A stretch of 64,000 bases of DNA from CAYNWT01 sp964450955. GTDB taxonomy: Bacteria; Planctomycetota; Planctomycetia; Planctomycetales; Planctomycetaceae. The stretch is taken from assembly GCA_964450955.1 (NCBI GenBank), contig CAYVFI010000018.1, positions 68,648 through 132,647 on the forward strand, read 5' to 3'. Under the pieces are notes generated by a model, which had not been told where the DNA came from, made no database searches, and saw only the letters and a list, made by a program, of their open reading frames with translations. Below, one piece after another: positions 48,071 through 57,756 of this stretch (its first letter is position 1; each line of letters starts with the position of its first letter). The translations under genes and the position numbers were made by a program.

Positions 48071-48291
48071 AACCACGAAAGTCACGAAATACACGAAAGG
48101 TGATGCTCTCAATTTCCTCCATGCCGCCACAAAGGCTGCCCTGAATCGGGTGACCTCTCAGACCGCCTCAAGCATTCGGGAACAAGGAAAAAGAGAATTG
48201 CTCCAGGCCGATGATTTCAATCGATCTTCAGCAGTTTGCTGGGCAACCCGACTGCACTTCTTTTTTCGTGTATTTCGTGACTTTCGTGGTT
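48071..48291. repeat. Long CCACGAAA-type inverted repeat between convergent genes
   Basis: Arms of about 27 bases, perfect complements: AACCACGAAAGTCACGAAAT from 48071 and its mirror ending CTTTCGTGGTT at 48291, with about 165 bases between. It lies between the stops of the aldo/keto reductase and the nitrilase-family gene. The arms share the CCACGAAA/CACGAAA words with the copies at 37.7-38.0 kb and 63.84 kb. Confidence 0.8.
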
Positions 48292-48356
48292 GAATCCGAC
48301 CGCGCACCCGATGGATGACCGGGTGCATGCAGCAACTCAGAGCGCGACTGTTTCGC

Positions 48357-49130
48357 CTACTCAGCCACGTAGCGCGGGTAGGTGGTCTTGGCGTTGTCTG
48401 CGATTGCCATATCGACGGCTACGGTCACGAATGGGTTCTGGTCATCTGTGACCGCCAGAACCTCTCCCTCTTCGGGTTCGATAATCCACCCTCCGCCAGC
48501 CCAGGCAAAACCATCGGCATCGTCGCCCCCTCGATTCGCCGACACACAAAACGCGCCGGATGAAACAGCCGCCGCGCGACCGCCGGCAATCCACTTGTCC
48601 AGAGACGCTCGCCCCGTCGCCCGCGGACAGGCGACGATGTTCGCACCCGCCTTACCATAAGCCCGTGCGTGTTCTGCAAACCAGACTTCCGTACACAGGA
48701 GAAAACCAACGGTGCAATCTCCGCTCGTGGCGACAGAGAAATCCTTTTCGCCGCGTTGATACCAGGACGCTTCAAAGAAGCCGTCTTCTTCAGGCAAGTA
48801 ATACTTGTGATGAGCCCCCTGGTACCCGCGCTGGCTGTTCCACAGGAATCCTTCATTGTGCCTGGCCGAACCGATTGTCACGGGTCGAGAACAAATCACC
48901 AGGCGATCGCCCAATTCGGGAAACCGGCCAATCCACTGATCATGTTCGGCCTCGAACGCACTCCACCGGGCCTGATCGAAAACACCTGAGCCCGCCGGCC
49001 AATCGCCGAATGGCATTTCCGGAAGCACAATGACATCGGACGCTTCAGAATCCACATGCCGCACGAGTTCATCCCACCACTCCGGGAGAGCTGAGACTGC
49101 GTTTGGTACTTCGGTGATCGTTATCTTCAT
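48357..49130 (-). CDS. Carbon-nitrogen hydrolase (nitrilase superfamily)
   Basis: Cleaves C-N bonds in amides or nitriles. 257 residues from ATG 49130, behind AGGACGG; the longer frame to 49319 is Arg-rich and not conserved. The Glu-Lys-Cys triad is seen: Glu in VIVLPEMPFGDW, Lys in GAHHKYYLPEEDG and Cys in VGFLLCTEVWFAEHARAYG. The later ACPRATGRASLDKWIAGGRAAAV part also fits the family. Substrate unknown. Divergent from the amidohydrolase at 49353. Confidence 0.9.
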   Translation of the reverse strand: MKITITEVPNAVSALPEWWDELVRHVDSEASDVIVLPEMPFGDWPAGSGVFDQARWSAFEAEHDQWIGRFPELGDRLVICSRPVTIGSARHNEGFLWNSQRGYQGAHHKYYLPEEDGFFEASWYQRGEKDFSVATSGDCTVGFLLCTEVWFAEHARAYGKAGANIVACPRATGRASLDKWIAGGRAAAVSSGAFCVSANRGGDDADGFAWAGGGWIIEPEEGEVLAVTDDQNPFVTVAVDMAIADNAKTTYPRYVAE

Positions 49131-49352
49131 GGATCTACCGTCCTGAGTGAGAGTAACTTCTGGTTGCAGAACAGCATGCCGGCGAACCCGTCGCACCGGG
49201 CGAGAGTCAGAGGCCAACCAGTTCGCATCCTGACACGACGCGAACCGTAGAGCCCACCCGTCCGTTCGTGGGCTACGACACATTCGCCGCGGGGAGTGCT
49301 TGTCGCTGACCGGATACATATAACATGCTGGTCATTCAAAATGGAGGCAATC

Positions 49353-50648
49353 ATGCGGGTGGTTCTTAGCGTTGGGGTGGTTCTGGGTTTCACATCGCAG
49401 ATTTTTGGTCAGACCGGCCGATCAGATTCCGCTGAACCCAGGCGGCTCCTGCTTTCCAATGTTCGCATCGTTGATGTCGAATCCGCGGAGGTCTCACAAG
49501 CCACGCGCGTGCTGATTGAGGGCAGACGAATCGCGCGCATCGGAAGCAACATCACACCGCCTGCGAACACGAAACAAATTGATCTGCAAGGACGGTTCCT
49601 CCTGCCTGGCCTGGTCGATTTGCATTCCCACCTGCTACTGCATCCGTACAACGAAGCCACCTGGAACGATCAGGTTCTGAAGGAAGCGTTGGAGCTGCGT
49701 GTCATTCGTGGCACGATTCACGCACGCGACACTTTGCAATCGGGGTTCACGACAATTCGTGATCTGGGAACCGAGGGTGCGGCATTCGCTGACGTTGCAC
49801 TGCGTGATGCGATCAACAAAAAAATGATCCCCGGCCCGCGCGTTCTGGCCGTCACTCGCGCGCTGGTGACATCGGGAGGATATGGGCCGTCCGGCTTTGA
49901 CCCACGATTCAAGTTGCCCAAAGGAGCTCAACCGGCTGACGGGGTTGCGGACGTTCGTCGGGTCACACGGGAACAAATCGCAGCGGGTGCCGACTGGATT
50001 AAAGTCTACGCCGATTACCGCCGTCGCGCGGGCGATCGTTCGACGCCGACGTTTTCGCAGGCAGAACTGGAAGCGATTGTTGACGAAGCCAAATCGGCCG
50101 GCATCAAAGTCGCCGCGCATGCGACAACGAATGAGGGAATTCGGCGAGCCGTGATGGCGGGCGTGGTCACCATTGAACACGGATATGACGCAACTGTGGA
50201 AACGCTGGAGCTCATGGCGAACCGCAAAGTCGTGCTGTGTCCAACTCTGGCAGCATCGGAATCAATGGCGATGTATTCCGGTTGGAAACTGGGACAACCC
50301 GATCATCAACGAATCAAGACCGCGCGGCGGCTCGTGAAGAACGCTTTGACAAGCGGCGTCACCATCGCGTGTGGCAGCGATGTCGGTGTCTTCGCGCATG
50401 GGACCAGTTACCGTGAACTGGAACTCATGCACGACTACGGCATACCAACTGACGAGGTCCTTAGATCGGCAACCATCACTGCGACAACCGTTCTTGGAAT
50501 GCAGAACGAACTGGGACTGGTCAAACCAAAGTTCATCGCCGATCTGATTGTGCTCGAGAAGAACCCACTGTCAGAACTTTCGACGCTGCGAAAACCAAAG
50601 ATGGTCATTCAGTCCGGCAACATTGTGCTGGACGCTCGAGGGCAGTAA
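49353..50648 (+). CDS. Exported amidohydrolase (metal-dependent, imidazolonepropionase/prolidase-like)
   Basis: 431 residues, ATG 49353 behind GGAGG, with a signal peptide (VVLSVGVVLGFTSQIFGQ). The binuclear metal site is visible: HxH in GLVDLHSHLLLH, carboxylated Lys in DWIKVYADY, His in VAAHATTNEG and IEHGYD, and Asp in ACGSDVGVF. Beta-sandwich parts flank the barrel (LLLSNVRIVDVESAEV; FIADLIVLEKNPL). It resembles secreted Xaa-Pro-type dipeptidases of the COG1228 group. The longer frame from 49296 is not used. Confidence 0.93.
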   Translation: MRVVLSVGVVLGFTSQIFGQTGRSDSAEPRRLLLSNVRIVDVESAEVSQATRVLIEGRRIARIGSNITPPANTKQIDLQGRFLLPGLVDLHSHLLLHPYNEATWNDQVLKEALELRVIRGTIHARDTLQSGFTTIRDLGTEGAAFADVALRDAINKKMIPGPRVLAVTRALVTSGGYGPSGFDPRFKLPKGAQPADGVADVRRVTREQIAAGADWIKVYADYRRRAGDRSTPTFSQAELEAIVDEAKSAGIKVAAHATTNEGIRRAVMAGVVTIEHGYDATVETLELMANRKVVLCPTLAASESMAMYSGWKLGQPDHQRIKTARRLVKNALTSGVTIACGSDVGVFAHGTSYRELELMHDYGIPTDEVLRSATITATTVLGMQNELGLVKPKFIADLIVLEKNPLSELSTLRKPKMVIQSGNIVLDARGQ

Positions 50649-51657
50649 CGGCCCCAGCGAAATGCGATAAGTTCTCGTCTCGCCTGCTGCTCACGACTGA
50701 TCCGGCGAGTATGGGAAGAACAAAGGGGGCAGATCCTCCCGCCCCTGTTTTCACCAACGCGGGCTGTGGCCTCACTTCAAGAAGACACGTGGGGCGATTC
50801 TCTCTCTCCAGACCCGAGGCGATAGCTAAGCCAGCTAGCAGGGCTGTTCCGTGACAAGACGAACGAACTGAAAAGGGGACATTCTACTTTTCACGTTCCA
50901 AATCAGACGAACCGAGCTACTCTCGATGCTGAAACCACGGTGGCGGTTCGGTTAGAGGACTCGGACGCGTTCTGGCTAAGCACCGCCAAAGAAAGGGGAC
51001 AGGCACCGACTGGAGCTCGGTGGGCGTTGGTGACCTCTTTCTGACTTGGAGGGTGGTGAGATCACTTGGTTTCCTGGTGTCGGAGCCAGTCCCCTGTTTC
51101 GACTACGTGTTCTCTTTGGAGGTGAGTTTGATGCCTCGGACGTCTCGGGCTTCGCGGGGTGGGTTTCTTTAGCGGTCCGGGCAGAGACCAACTGAAGCAG
51201 CGTCGTAGCCGTTCCATACACCTGAACCCAACCCCGGTCTGTCGGCCGCCAGAATGCTGAAGCCACTGCCTGTTAAACAAATGAACGAGGAGCGAATTAA
51301 TGAAATGCGACACTTCCGGGCGTTGATGCCACACGACCGCACCGCGATGATCGCGACGAGGTACTGCGCTTTCCGCTTCAACACGTAGTCTGGTTCAAAA
51401 CGCAACGACTTCGCCGTTGTCAGCTGCGCCGCAAGTCTTACAACCTCGTCAGCCCGGCGGACCGTAAACTTCTTTACGCAGCAGCGAAATTCCTGTTAAC
51501 CGCATTACGGATCGCTGTTTGGGGGTACCGGTTCGACCGATTGCGGTGGCTTAATTTGCGCGGGCGTCTTTTTGGTTCAGCGATCGTGGCTTAGGAGCAC
51601 ATATTCGCAAGGTATTCGTTTAGTACGAACGATGCTCTTCCTGGGATCTGTCAAAGT
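50649..51657. other. About 1 kb without convincing genes; GGGGACA words
   Basis: No frame shows conserved motifs or good composition. Two AAAGGGGACA words occur (50872-50881 and 50992-51001), the first followed by TTCTACTTTT. I recall such words near REP-associated transposases in planctomycetes, so this may be debris of such an element. The last 150 bases must include the promoter of the RTX/CAP gene. Confidence 0.4.
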
Positions 51658-53283
51658 GTGAGTCAGGCTATGAGAAAACCGCGCCGCCGAAGTGGACCGT
51701 CTACCGAACTCGAAACGCTGGAAGTGCGACAGCTGTTGAGCGCCGTGACGGCGGAGCTGCGAAACGGCACGCTTACGGTTGTGGGTTCCGGCGACAGCGA
51801 TACTTTTTCTGTCGTGGCGGAAGGGAGTCGCCTGGTCGTTCGGGAGGGAGCCAACGAGGACTCGTTCGCGCTGAACCAGGTTGACCGGTTGGTCATCAAT
51901 GGCGGTTCAGGGGACGACAACATCACGCACTCGTCTGCAGTTGCGGCCACGATCACTGGCGGCGCCGGCAACGACACAATTCTGGGCGGCACAGGAGCCG
52001 ACTTCATTAACGGCGGCAGCGGTAACGATCGCCTGACCGGCCGAGCGGGTAACGATACTGTGTTCGGCAGCACGGGCCGCGATCGAATATCGGGCGGCAG
52101 TGGTAACGATGAATTGTTTTCGCTGAGTTCGTCCGAAGGAACAGAATCAACTCGGGACGAACTGCGCGGCGGGAGCGGTCGTGATTTGATTGTCGGGCAA
52201 TCTACGGTCGGAGTTGGAGTCTGGGCGGGCAACGGTCGTGACACGATTTCCGGCGACTCCGGCAATGACACTTTACGTGGGCAAAACGGAGATGACCGGA
52301 TTGCCGGTGGCAGTGGCGACGATTTGCTGGAAGGGAACAGTGGCGATGATGAACTACTGGGCGGGGCGGGCAACGACAGCTTGTTCGGTTTTGTTGGCAA
52401 CGATGTCCTGTTTGCCGGCAGCGGCGCGGATTTCCTGAGCGGTAGTTCTGGCAACGACGCTTTGGATGGTGGCGATGGAGCAGATGAGGTCGTCGGTGGT
52501 GCTGACAGTGACTTCGTGGTCGGTGGTCGCGGCAGGGACACGCTGACTGGCGGCGGTTCTGAGGACATTCTGGTCGCCGGACAGCAAGCCGCGTTTCAAA
52601 ATACCTACGCTGACATCCTGGCAGAATGGACTTCCACCCGTTCCTATCTGAACCGACGCCAAAACATTATCGACGGTTCGGGCGGAACGCGTGCCAATGG
52701 GTCTTCGTTTGTGCAGACCCAGTCCGACGGTGTGCGGAACGTGTTAATTGGTTCTGTCGATAACGATGTCTTCTTTGCCGACACGAGTCTTGATGTGTCA
52801 CCAGATCTGACCCTTGGAGAATCGCTTGAGCAGACCGGCAGTTGTGCTTTGAATTCGCAGGAACAGGGCATTGCTGGCCTGGTGCAGGGACACCCGTTGC
52901 AGGGACGCGCGTCGTCGACCTGCCATCTGACACTATCACAAGTCGCCCGCGCGCGGGCTCAGGATATGGCGACACGCGGCTTCTTTGGTCATGTCAATCC
53001 TGATGGAAACGGACCGAACCGGCTGGTTCAGGAAGCCGGCTATGTGTTACCTGAGTTCTACAGTCAAACCGCGGCGGCCAATAACATCGAATCGATTCTG
53101 GCCGGGGTCGCGTCGTTCGAAGAGGCTTTCGATCTTTGGCTGGGCTCACCCGCTCACCGCCGGCATCTGCTGGCTGAAACGGAGTTCAACGCTGACCAGA
53201 TTGAATTCGGCGTAGGCTATGCCTTCAATCCGGATTCGGAATTTCAGCACTACTACGTCTTTATTTCTGCCTTTCGAGAGTAA
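51658..53283 (+). CDS. Surface protein: LEPR-XLL-like start, RTX calcium repeats, CAP domain
   Basis: 541 residues from GTG 51658 (ATG at 51670 also possible). Residues 17-28 read LETLEVRQLLSA, close to the LEPR-XLL motif found at the N-termini of planctomycete extracellular proteins. Residues 75-310 contain about 20 hemolysin-type nonapeptides (GGAGNDTIL, GGSGNDRLT, GGSGDDLLE), which bind calcium and fold into a beta-roll. The last 150 residues are a CAP/SCP-like domain (LSQVARARAQDMATRGFFGH, FEEAFDLWLGSPAHRRHLL, IEFGVGYAFNPD). The usual ENI motif is NNI here. Location is most likely the cell surface or medium. Function is unknown. Confidence 0.85.
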   Translation: MSQAMRKPRRRSGPSTELETLEVRQLLSAVTAELRNGTLTVVGSGDSDTFSVVAEGSRLVVREGANEDSFALNQVDRLVINGGSGDDNITHSSAVAATITGGAGNDTILGGTGADFINGGSGNDRLTGRAGNDTVFGSTGRDRISGGSGNDELFSLSSSEGTESTRDELRGGSGRDLIVGQSTVGVGVWAGNGRDTISGDSGNDTLRGQNGDDRIAGGSGDDLLEGNSGDDELLGGAGNDSLFGFVGNDVLFAGSGADFLSGSSGNDALDGGDGADEVVGGADSDFVVGGRGRDTLTGGGSEDILVAGQQAAFQNTYADILAEWTSTRSYLNRRQNIIDGSGGTRANGSSFVQTQSDGVRNVLIGSVDNDVFFADTSLDVSPDLTLGESLEQTGSCALNSQEQGIAGLVQGHPLQGRASSTCHLTLSQVARARAQDMATRGFFGHVNPDGNGPNRLVQEAGYVLPEFYSQTAAANNIESILAGVASFEEAFDLWLGSPAHRRHLLAETEFNADQIEFGVGYAFNPDSEFQHYYVFISAFRE

Positions 53284-53612
53284 CGCTTTGACCTGCAAAT
53301 CGTGGCGATCTCCGGGATACTGCGGCGCATCGCGGCGATAAGACTGATCGTGACCCAACCGAATCGCGGGACAACGGGGGCGACTCTCAGGCTACGGGAA
53401 CCGAACCACAGCCCGGCCGCTCTGTTTCCATGTCGGTTTTGTCGAACCAGAACCAACTGCGGCATTCGGGACCAGATGGACTTTGTCGGACCAGTAATCG
53501 CTTGTGTGTGGACCGGTCGACAGCAATGATCTGCCGCTAAGTGTGGTGTCAGGTTCAAGGCAAAAGGAATGATCCGCAGATCATCGATTTGGGATTCAGA
53601 AAGTAAGACTCC
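53284..53612. other. Intergenic region before the FAD oxidoreductase
   Basis: About 329 bases; frames crossing it on the minus strand are shadows of the next gene. No hairpin or promoter stands out. Confidence 0.4.
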
Positions 53613-54863
53613 ATGACGGATGAAGTAAAACCAATTGTAATTGTTGGCGCTGGTCTGGCCGGACTGACCTGCGCTCGTGAACTTCATCGCGCGGGCCGAT
53701 CGTTCCTGCTGCTGGATGGCGCAGATGAGGTTGGCGGCCGTATTCGGACAGATGTCGTCGATGGCTTCCGTTTGGATCGCGGCTTTCAGGTTCTGCTGAC
53801 GGCCTACCCCGCCGCTCAAAAGCAGTTTGACTACGCTCAACTGAATCTCAAGCCGTACATCAACGGGTCGCTGATTCGGCAGGCCAATCGGTTCCACCGT
53901 TTAGCCGACCCCTGGCGAAGTCCGCTGGATGGTCTCAGAAGTGCGTTTGGTGGTGTCGGTTCGTTGATGGATAAATTGCGGATTGCGAAGCTGCGATCTC
54001 GCTCACGCCGCGGAACGATTGGTGAATTGTTTGACCAGCCGGAAACCACAACGGACGCAGCGCTGAAGGACTATGGGTTCTCCGCTGACATGATTGATTC
54101 GTTCTTTCGCCCGTTTCTTGGCGGCGTCTTCCTGGAGCGCGAACTGAACACGTCTAGCCGGGTGCTGCATTTTGTTTTTCGAATGTTTAGTGCGGGTGAC
54201 GTCGCGGTCCCCGCTCTCGGAATGCAGGAACTCCCAAAACAAATCGCCGCCGACCTACCTGCTGGCAGCATCCGGCTTAATGCCCACGTGAAAGCGGTGA
54301 CCCCCGATTCGGTCACACTGGAAGACGGCGCATCAGTGGCTGCTTCAAGAGTTGTGATCGGAACCAACGCGACTGCGGCTGCATCGTTGCTTGGGCAGGA
54401 AGCCCCCGGTTCGACTCGTCGTGTTCGCTGCCTGTACTTTGCGGCTCCGGCGGCCCCAATCCAGGAACCGATTCTGGTTCTCAATGGTGACGGTACCGGA
54501 CCGATTAACAACTTCTGCGTTCCCAGCCTGGTCTCCAGCGACTACGCACCGGCCGGACAACACCTTGTTTCGGTGTCTGTGGTTGACCCGCAACACGTTG
54601 CCAGCGCCGACCTGGAAGCACAGGTTCGAACCCAGGCCGTGGAATGGTTTGGGGCGGACGCGACCGCTTCGTGGCGGTTGATCGGTGACTACGACATCCC
54701 GCGGTCATTGCCGAATCAACTGTCCGGATCAAACGCGCAACTCGGTCACGCGCGGGAGATCGATGGCTGCATTGTTTGCGGCGACCATACCGGAAACGCC
54801 AGCATTCAATCAGCGCTTGAATCCGGCCTGGACGCCAGCAAAGTTGCTCTACGAACCGGCTAA
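53613..54863 (+). CDS. FAD-dependent amine-oxidase-type oxidoreductase
   Basis: 416 residues. The dinucleotide-binding motif is IVIVGAGLAGLTCARELHRAG, followed by the FAD motif DEVGGRIRTDVVDGFRLDRGFQVL. The C-terminal FAD-contact segment is CIVCGDHTGNASIQSALESGLDAS. Overall it belongs with protoporphyrinogen-oxidase, phytoene-desaturase and amine-oxidase relatives; the substrate is not readable. No signal peptide. It is convergent with the photolyase fusion, 21 nt away. Confidence 0.9.
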   Translation: MTDEVKPIVIVGAGLAGLTCARELHRAGRSFLLLDGADEVGGRIRTDVVDGFRLDRGFQVLLTAYPAAQKQFDYAQLNLKPYINGSLIRQANRFHRLADPWRSPLDGLRSAFGGVGSLMDKLRIAKLRSRSRRGTIGELFDQPETTTDAALKDYGFSADMIDSFFRPFLGGVFLERELNTSSRVLHFVFRMFSAGDVAVPALGMQELPKQIAADLPAGSIRLNAHVKAVTPDSVTLEDGASVAASRVVIGTNATAAASLLGQEAPGSTRRVRCLYFAAPAAPIQEPILVLNGDGTGPINNFCVPSLVSSDYAPAGQHLVSVSVVDPQHVASADLEAQVRTQAVEWFGADATASWRLIGDYDIPRSLPNQLSGSNAQLGHAREIDGCIVCGDHTGNASIQSALESGLDASKVALRTG

Positions 54864-54884
54864 CTCGCTGCGCAAGTAGGTTGA

Positions 54885-57323
54885 CTACTTTGAACGGGCG
54901 GCGGTGTGTTCCGCCTGCAGCACGTGTCGCAGAACAGCACCCGCTGCGGCAACGCCGCTCAGGAAGGCGGCCTCAACACGGTTGCCGAGACACCAGTCGC
55001 CGCAGACGGCCAGTTGATTCGCTTCGTCCAGCAGGAAACCTGACTCCAGGTGGCTGACGGGGTTCGCAAACCGCCAGCGGTGCGCGACGGCGTGAAGTGG
55101 TTGACGTGGTTCCGTATTGGTTACCTTGTGGAACTCGGACAGCAACAAGTCGCGAACTTCGTCGGGTTCCAGTTCAATATTCTTAGTCGACCAGTCAGGA
55201 CTCGCGTGAACGACCCAGCAGTCTTCGACCATGTCTCGCGATGGTTTGGACGAGTCGCGTGCTATCCACGAGATTGGCGAGTTCTTTACGAACACACCGT
55301 CGGCGGGAAGGTCGACGTGGTCAGAAAACGCAAACATCGCGGCCCAGCACGGAGCAACGACTGTGGCAGCCATCTGTTTCGTGAGCGGTGTCGACGAACC
55401 AAGCAGTTCAGCGGCTTGTGTCGGCGGAATGGCGACGACAACGAAATCGAACGAACCGACAGACTGACCACCGGCCGACAATTGCCATCGATCAGTGCGT
55501 TCCAATCGATCGATCTTCGTCTTACTAACAACCTTCACATCGCGGGCCAGGTGTTTGCAGACGGCGTTCATTCCGGGCACGCCGACGAAGCGGTTAGACG
55601 AACCTCGATCGGTCATAGTCTGGTCGTCCAGTTCAACAATTCGTCCGTGCCACGCTTCGATAACGCCAAAGTCGCGCCACGAATCGACATACCGTCGGAA
55701 GCGTTCGTCTTTCGCGGTGAAGTATTGGGCTCCATGATCAAACCGGAACCCGGTATCGGTTCGACGCGAAGACATGCGACCGCCAACACCGCGGCCCTTG
55801 TCAAACACGGTCACATCGAACCCATGATCAACCAGGGTCCGTGCGGCGGCGAGCCCCGACATGCCTGCTCCAATGACAGCAACGGTCGGCATTGATGGAA
55901 GCAGCGGTCGCGTTGTCTTGCGTAGGTAGTCGACCGGGTCGAGTCGTCTGGCGTGGTCGCGAGTCGGCCGAGGACGAACCGTTCCGATCACGTCTTTTGG
56001 CGGCTTGAATGGTCTGTCGAACTGCCCGAGGCACCACAGCAGACCGCCATACGACGCCGGGTCACGACCATCCAATGCGTAGCGATGGTTCAGATCGACC
56101 ATCCTTGCCAGTGCCGATTCAGCATTGGGCGTCCAATTCAGGAACGCTTTTCCCCACGTCATGCGGACGTTGTTGTGCAGTTCGCCATGCATTAACAACG
56201 ACTTCTGTGCGGCATCCCAGAGTGCATCACCGGTCACGCCGCGTGCGAGAGTTTCCCAGTCGAACAAAGCCGGGCGTTCGTCACCTTCGTGATCTGCCAG
56301 CGTTTCCACAGCCCAGTTTGGAATCGCCGACAACGATTCGTGATCACGCTGATAGAAACAGAACGCCCAGGCCAGTTCGCGCCAGATTAGCAATTCGTCC
56401 AGGTACTTCTCTGCCCCCTTGCCGCCAAACTGCATTGCCTCACGCGCGATTCGAAACGGTGACACCATTCCGAAATGCAGGTACGCCGACATGCGGCTGA
56501 CACCATCAATCAGGGCGTTGTTACGCCGTTTGGCATACCCTCGCAGCCCGGCTTCCTTAAACAAGTCCCATCGCGCGTAACCGGCAGTCGAACCGCCGCG
56601 AGTATGCGGAACCGGTCCGACTGCGTGGTCGATTTTGCAGTCTGCAATCAACTTTGCAGTGTCAGCCGTTTGCAGGTCCAGCGGTTCGAACGGCAAGTCG
56701 TTTGGGACCAGCCCGTCGCCGTCGTGTGCCACCTCTTTCGGTTCCAGTCCCAGCCGTTCGTCATAGAATCGCACGGTGGCATCGCGGTAAGCAAACGCGC
56801 GGGTGTGAGCTTTGCCGACCAACTGCATCGGTACGATGCAGCTTGCATCGACAGCCTGAATTGGCGTCGTGGTTGCTTCTGCAAGACGTTCCAGCCATTC
56901 AACAATCGGACTTACCGGAACATCTTCGGTAATGACAATTGCCGCGCGATTGGCAAGTGTCTTTAAGTGTGCGCCGCGATGTCCTTCGCGTTCTAAATGG
57001 AACACATACGGCACGCCACGCGCTGTGAACTCACGCTGCACATCGCGAGCGCCTTCCAGCATAAACGTGTGCAATCGATCCGACGCATATGGGTAGCGTT
57101 CAGAAATCGCGTGGTAAACCAGCAGCGGTTTGCCTAACTGCTGTGCGGTCAGCAAAGCGACGTCGAGCGCCGGATTCTCATGCGCTCGTACCGCGTTGTG
57201 CATCCAATACAAAACAAACTCACCATCGCGCGGTTGATCGGCGTTGGCGACGTCACGCGTGCGACCGCGTAGCCACAGAGAATCTTCAAACGAATCAAAC
57301 AGGTTGAGAGTGTGTTCGGGCAT
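54885..57323 (-). CDS. Class II-type photolyase fused to a COG3380-like FAD oxidoreductase
   Basis: 812 residues, continuous frame. Residues 1-470 are a DNA photolyase. The photolyase-type N-terminal domain reads FVLYWMHNAVRAHENPALDVAL, and the FAD-binding domain has SRMSAYLHFGMVSPFRIA, IWRELAWAFCFYQ, HNNVRMTWGKAFLNWTP and LNHRYALDGRDPASYGGLLW. The last two recall class II (animal/archaeal-type) enzymes, which repair cyclobutane pyrimidine dimers with light. Residues 478-812 are a second flavoprotein: VAVIGAGMSGLAAARTL, VFDKGRGVGGRMSSRRTDTG and C-terminal LAVCGDWCLGNRVEAAFLSG, the renalase-like COG3380 type. An ATG lies right at the junction (about 55892-55894), so separate translation of the second part cannot be ruled out. 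Confidence 0.88.
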   Translation of the reverse strand: MPEHTLNLFDSFEDSLWLRGRTRDVANADQPRDGEFVLYWMHNAVRAHENPALDVALLTAQQLGKPLLVYHAISERYPYASDRLHTFMLEGARDVQREFTARGVPYVFHLEREGHRGAHLKTLANRAAIVITEDVPVSPIVEWLERLAEATTTPIQAVDASCIVPMQLVGKAHTRAFAYRDATVRFYDERLGLEPKEVAHDGDGLVPNDLPFEPLDLQTADTAKLIADCKIDHAVGPVPHTRGGSTAGYARWDLFKEAGLRGYAKRRNNALIDGVSRMSAYLHFGMVSPFRIAREAMQFGGKGAEKYLDELLIWRELAWAFCFYQRDHESLSAIPNWAVETLADHEGDERPALFDWETLARGVTGDALWDAAQKSLLMHGELHNNVRMTWGKAFLNWTPNAESALARMVDLNHRYALDGRDPASYGGLLWCLGQFDRPFKPPKDVIGTVRPRPTRDHARRLDPVDYLRKTTRPLLPSMPTVAVIGAGMSGLAAARTLVDHGFDVTVFDKGRGVGGRMSSRRTDTGFRFDHGAQYFTAKDERFRRYVDSWRDFGVIEAWHGRIVELDDQTMTDRGSSNRFVGVPGMNAVCKHLARDVKVVSKTKIDRLERTDRWQLSAGGQSVGSFDFVVVAIPPTQAAELLGSSTPLTKQMAATVVAPCWAAMFAFSDHVDLPADGVFVKNSPISWIARDSSKPSRDMVEDCWVVHASPDWSTKNIELEPDEVRDLLLSEFHKVTNTEPRQPLHAVAHRWRFANPVSHLESGFLLDEANQLAVCGDWCLGNRVEAAFLSGVAAAGAVLRHVLQAEHTAARSK

Positions 57324-57393
57324 CCCAGATGTTAGGCATGCATGCGTTGTTTTCGAGTGTCAAAAACATTGCCGCCTGTGCCGGGCCGGATGA

Positions 57394-57567
57394 CTACGAA
57401 GCCGCGCGGAGTTCATCAATCTTCTGCAGAACCTGCTCGGATTCAGCAGTTTTATCTGCGTAGGCGATAATGTCCCCGTTGCGTTGCAGGTCTCGGGCTT
57501 CGACCAGCAGTTTCTCGTACTGCTTCTCCAAAGCCGCGACCGGATCTTTCTTGAACCAATTGAGCAT
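57394..57567 (-). CDS. Small Lacal_2735/DUF6435-like protein
   Basis: 57 residues from ATG 57567 with GGAA ahead (the frame goes on to TTG 57579). Sequence MLNWFKKDPVAALEKQYEKL followed by EARDLQRNGDIIAYADKTAESEQVLQKIDEL matches, from memory, a short family of coiled-coil proteins with an N-terminal xxWFKKDP/FxxFKK motif. Function unknown. It lies 70 nt upstream of the photolyase fusion on the same strand and is probably co-transcribed. Confidence 0.75.
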   Translation of the reverse strand: MLNWFKKDPVAALEKQYEKLLVEARDLQRNGDIIAYADKTAESEQVLQKIDELRAAS

Positions 57568-57756
57568 CTTCGTTTCCAAATGAGGGGCCGTTATGAAATT
57601 GCATCCGGCACGGTTATAGACCTCAGCCGGCTTTGTGACTCAAAATCACCTCCATTCATCCGAAGATGAAGTCATGGTGGTCCGATTAATCGGAACAGAC
57701 GACCAGCCGTTTGTTGCATGGAACGCGTAGAGCCGCACGTGGCGAAGGCAAAGAAG

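Noticed and set aside
51663..52568. A 301-codon minus-strand frame, Pro/Ser-rich
   Set aside because: Mirror image of the Gly/Asp repeat codons of the RTX protein; such repeats keep the reverse frame open.
53253..53897. A 214-codon minus-strand frame across an intergenic region
   Set aside because: Half of it is antisense to the FAD oxidoreductase and no motif is recognisable.
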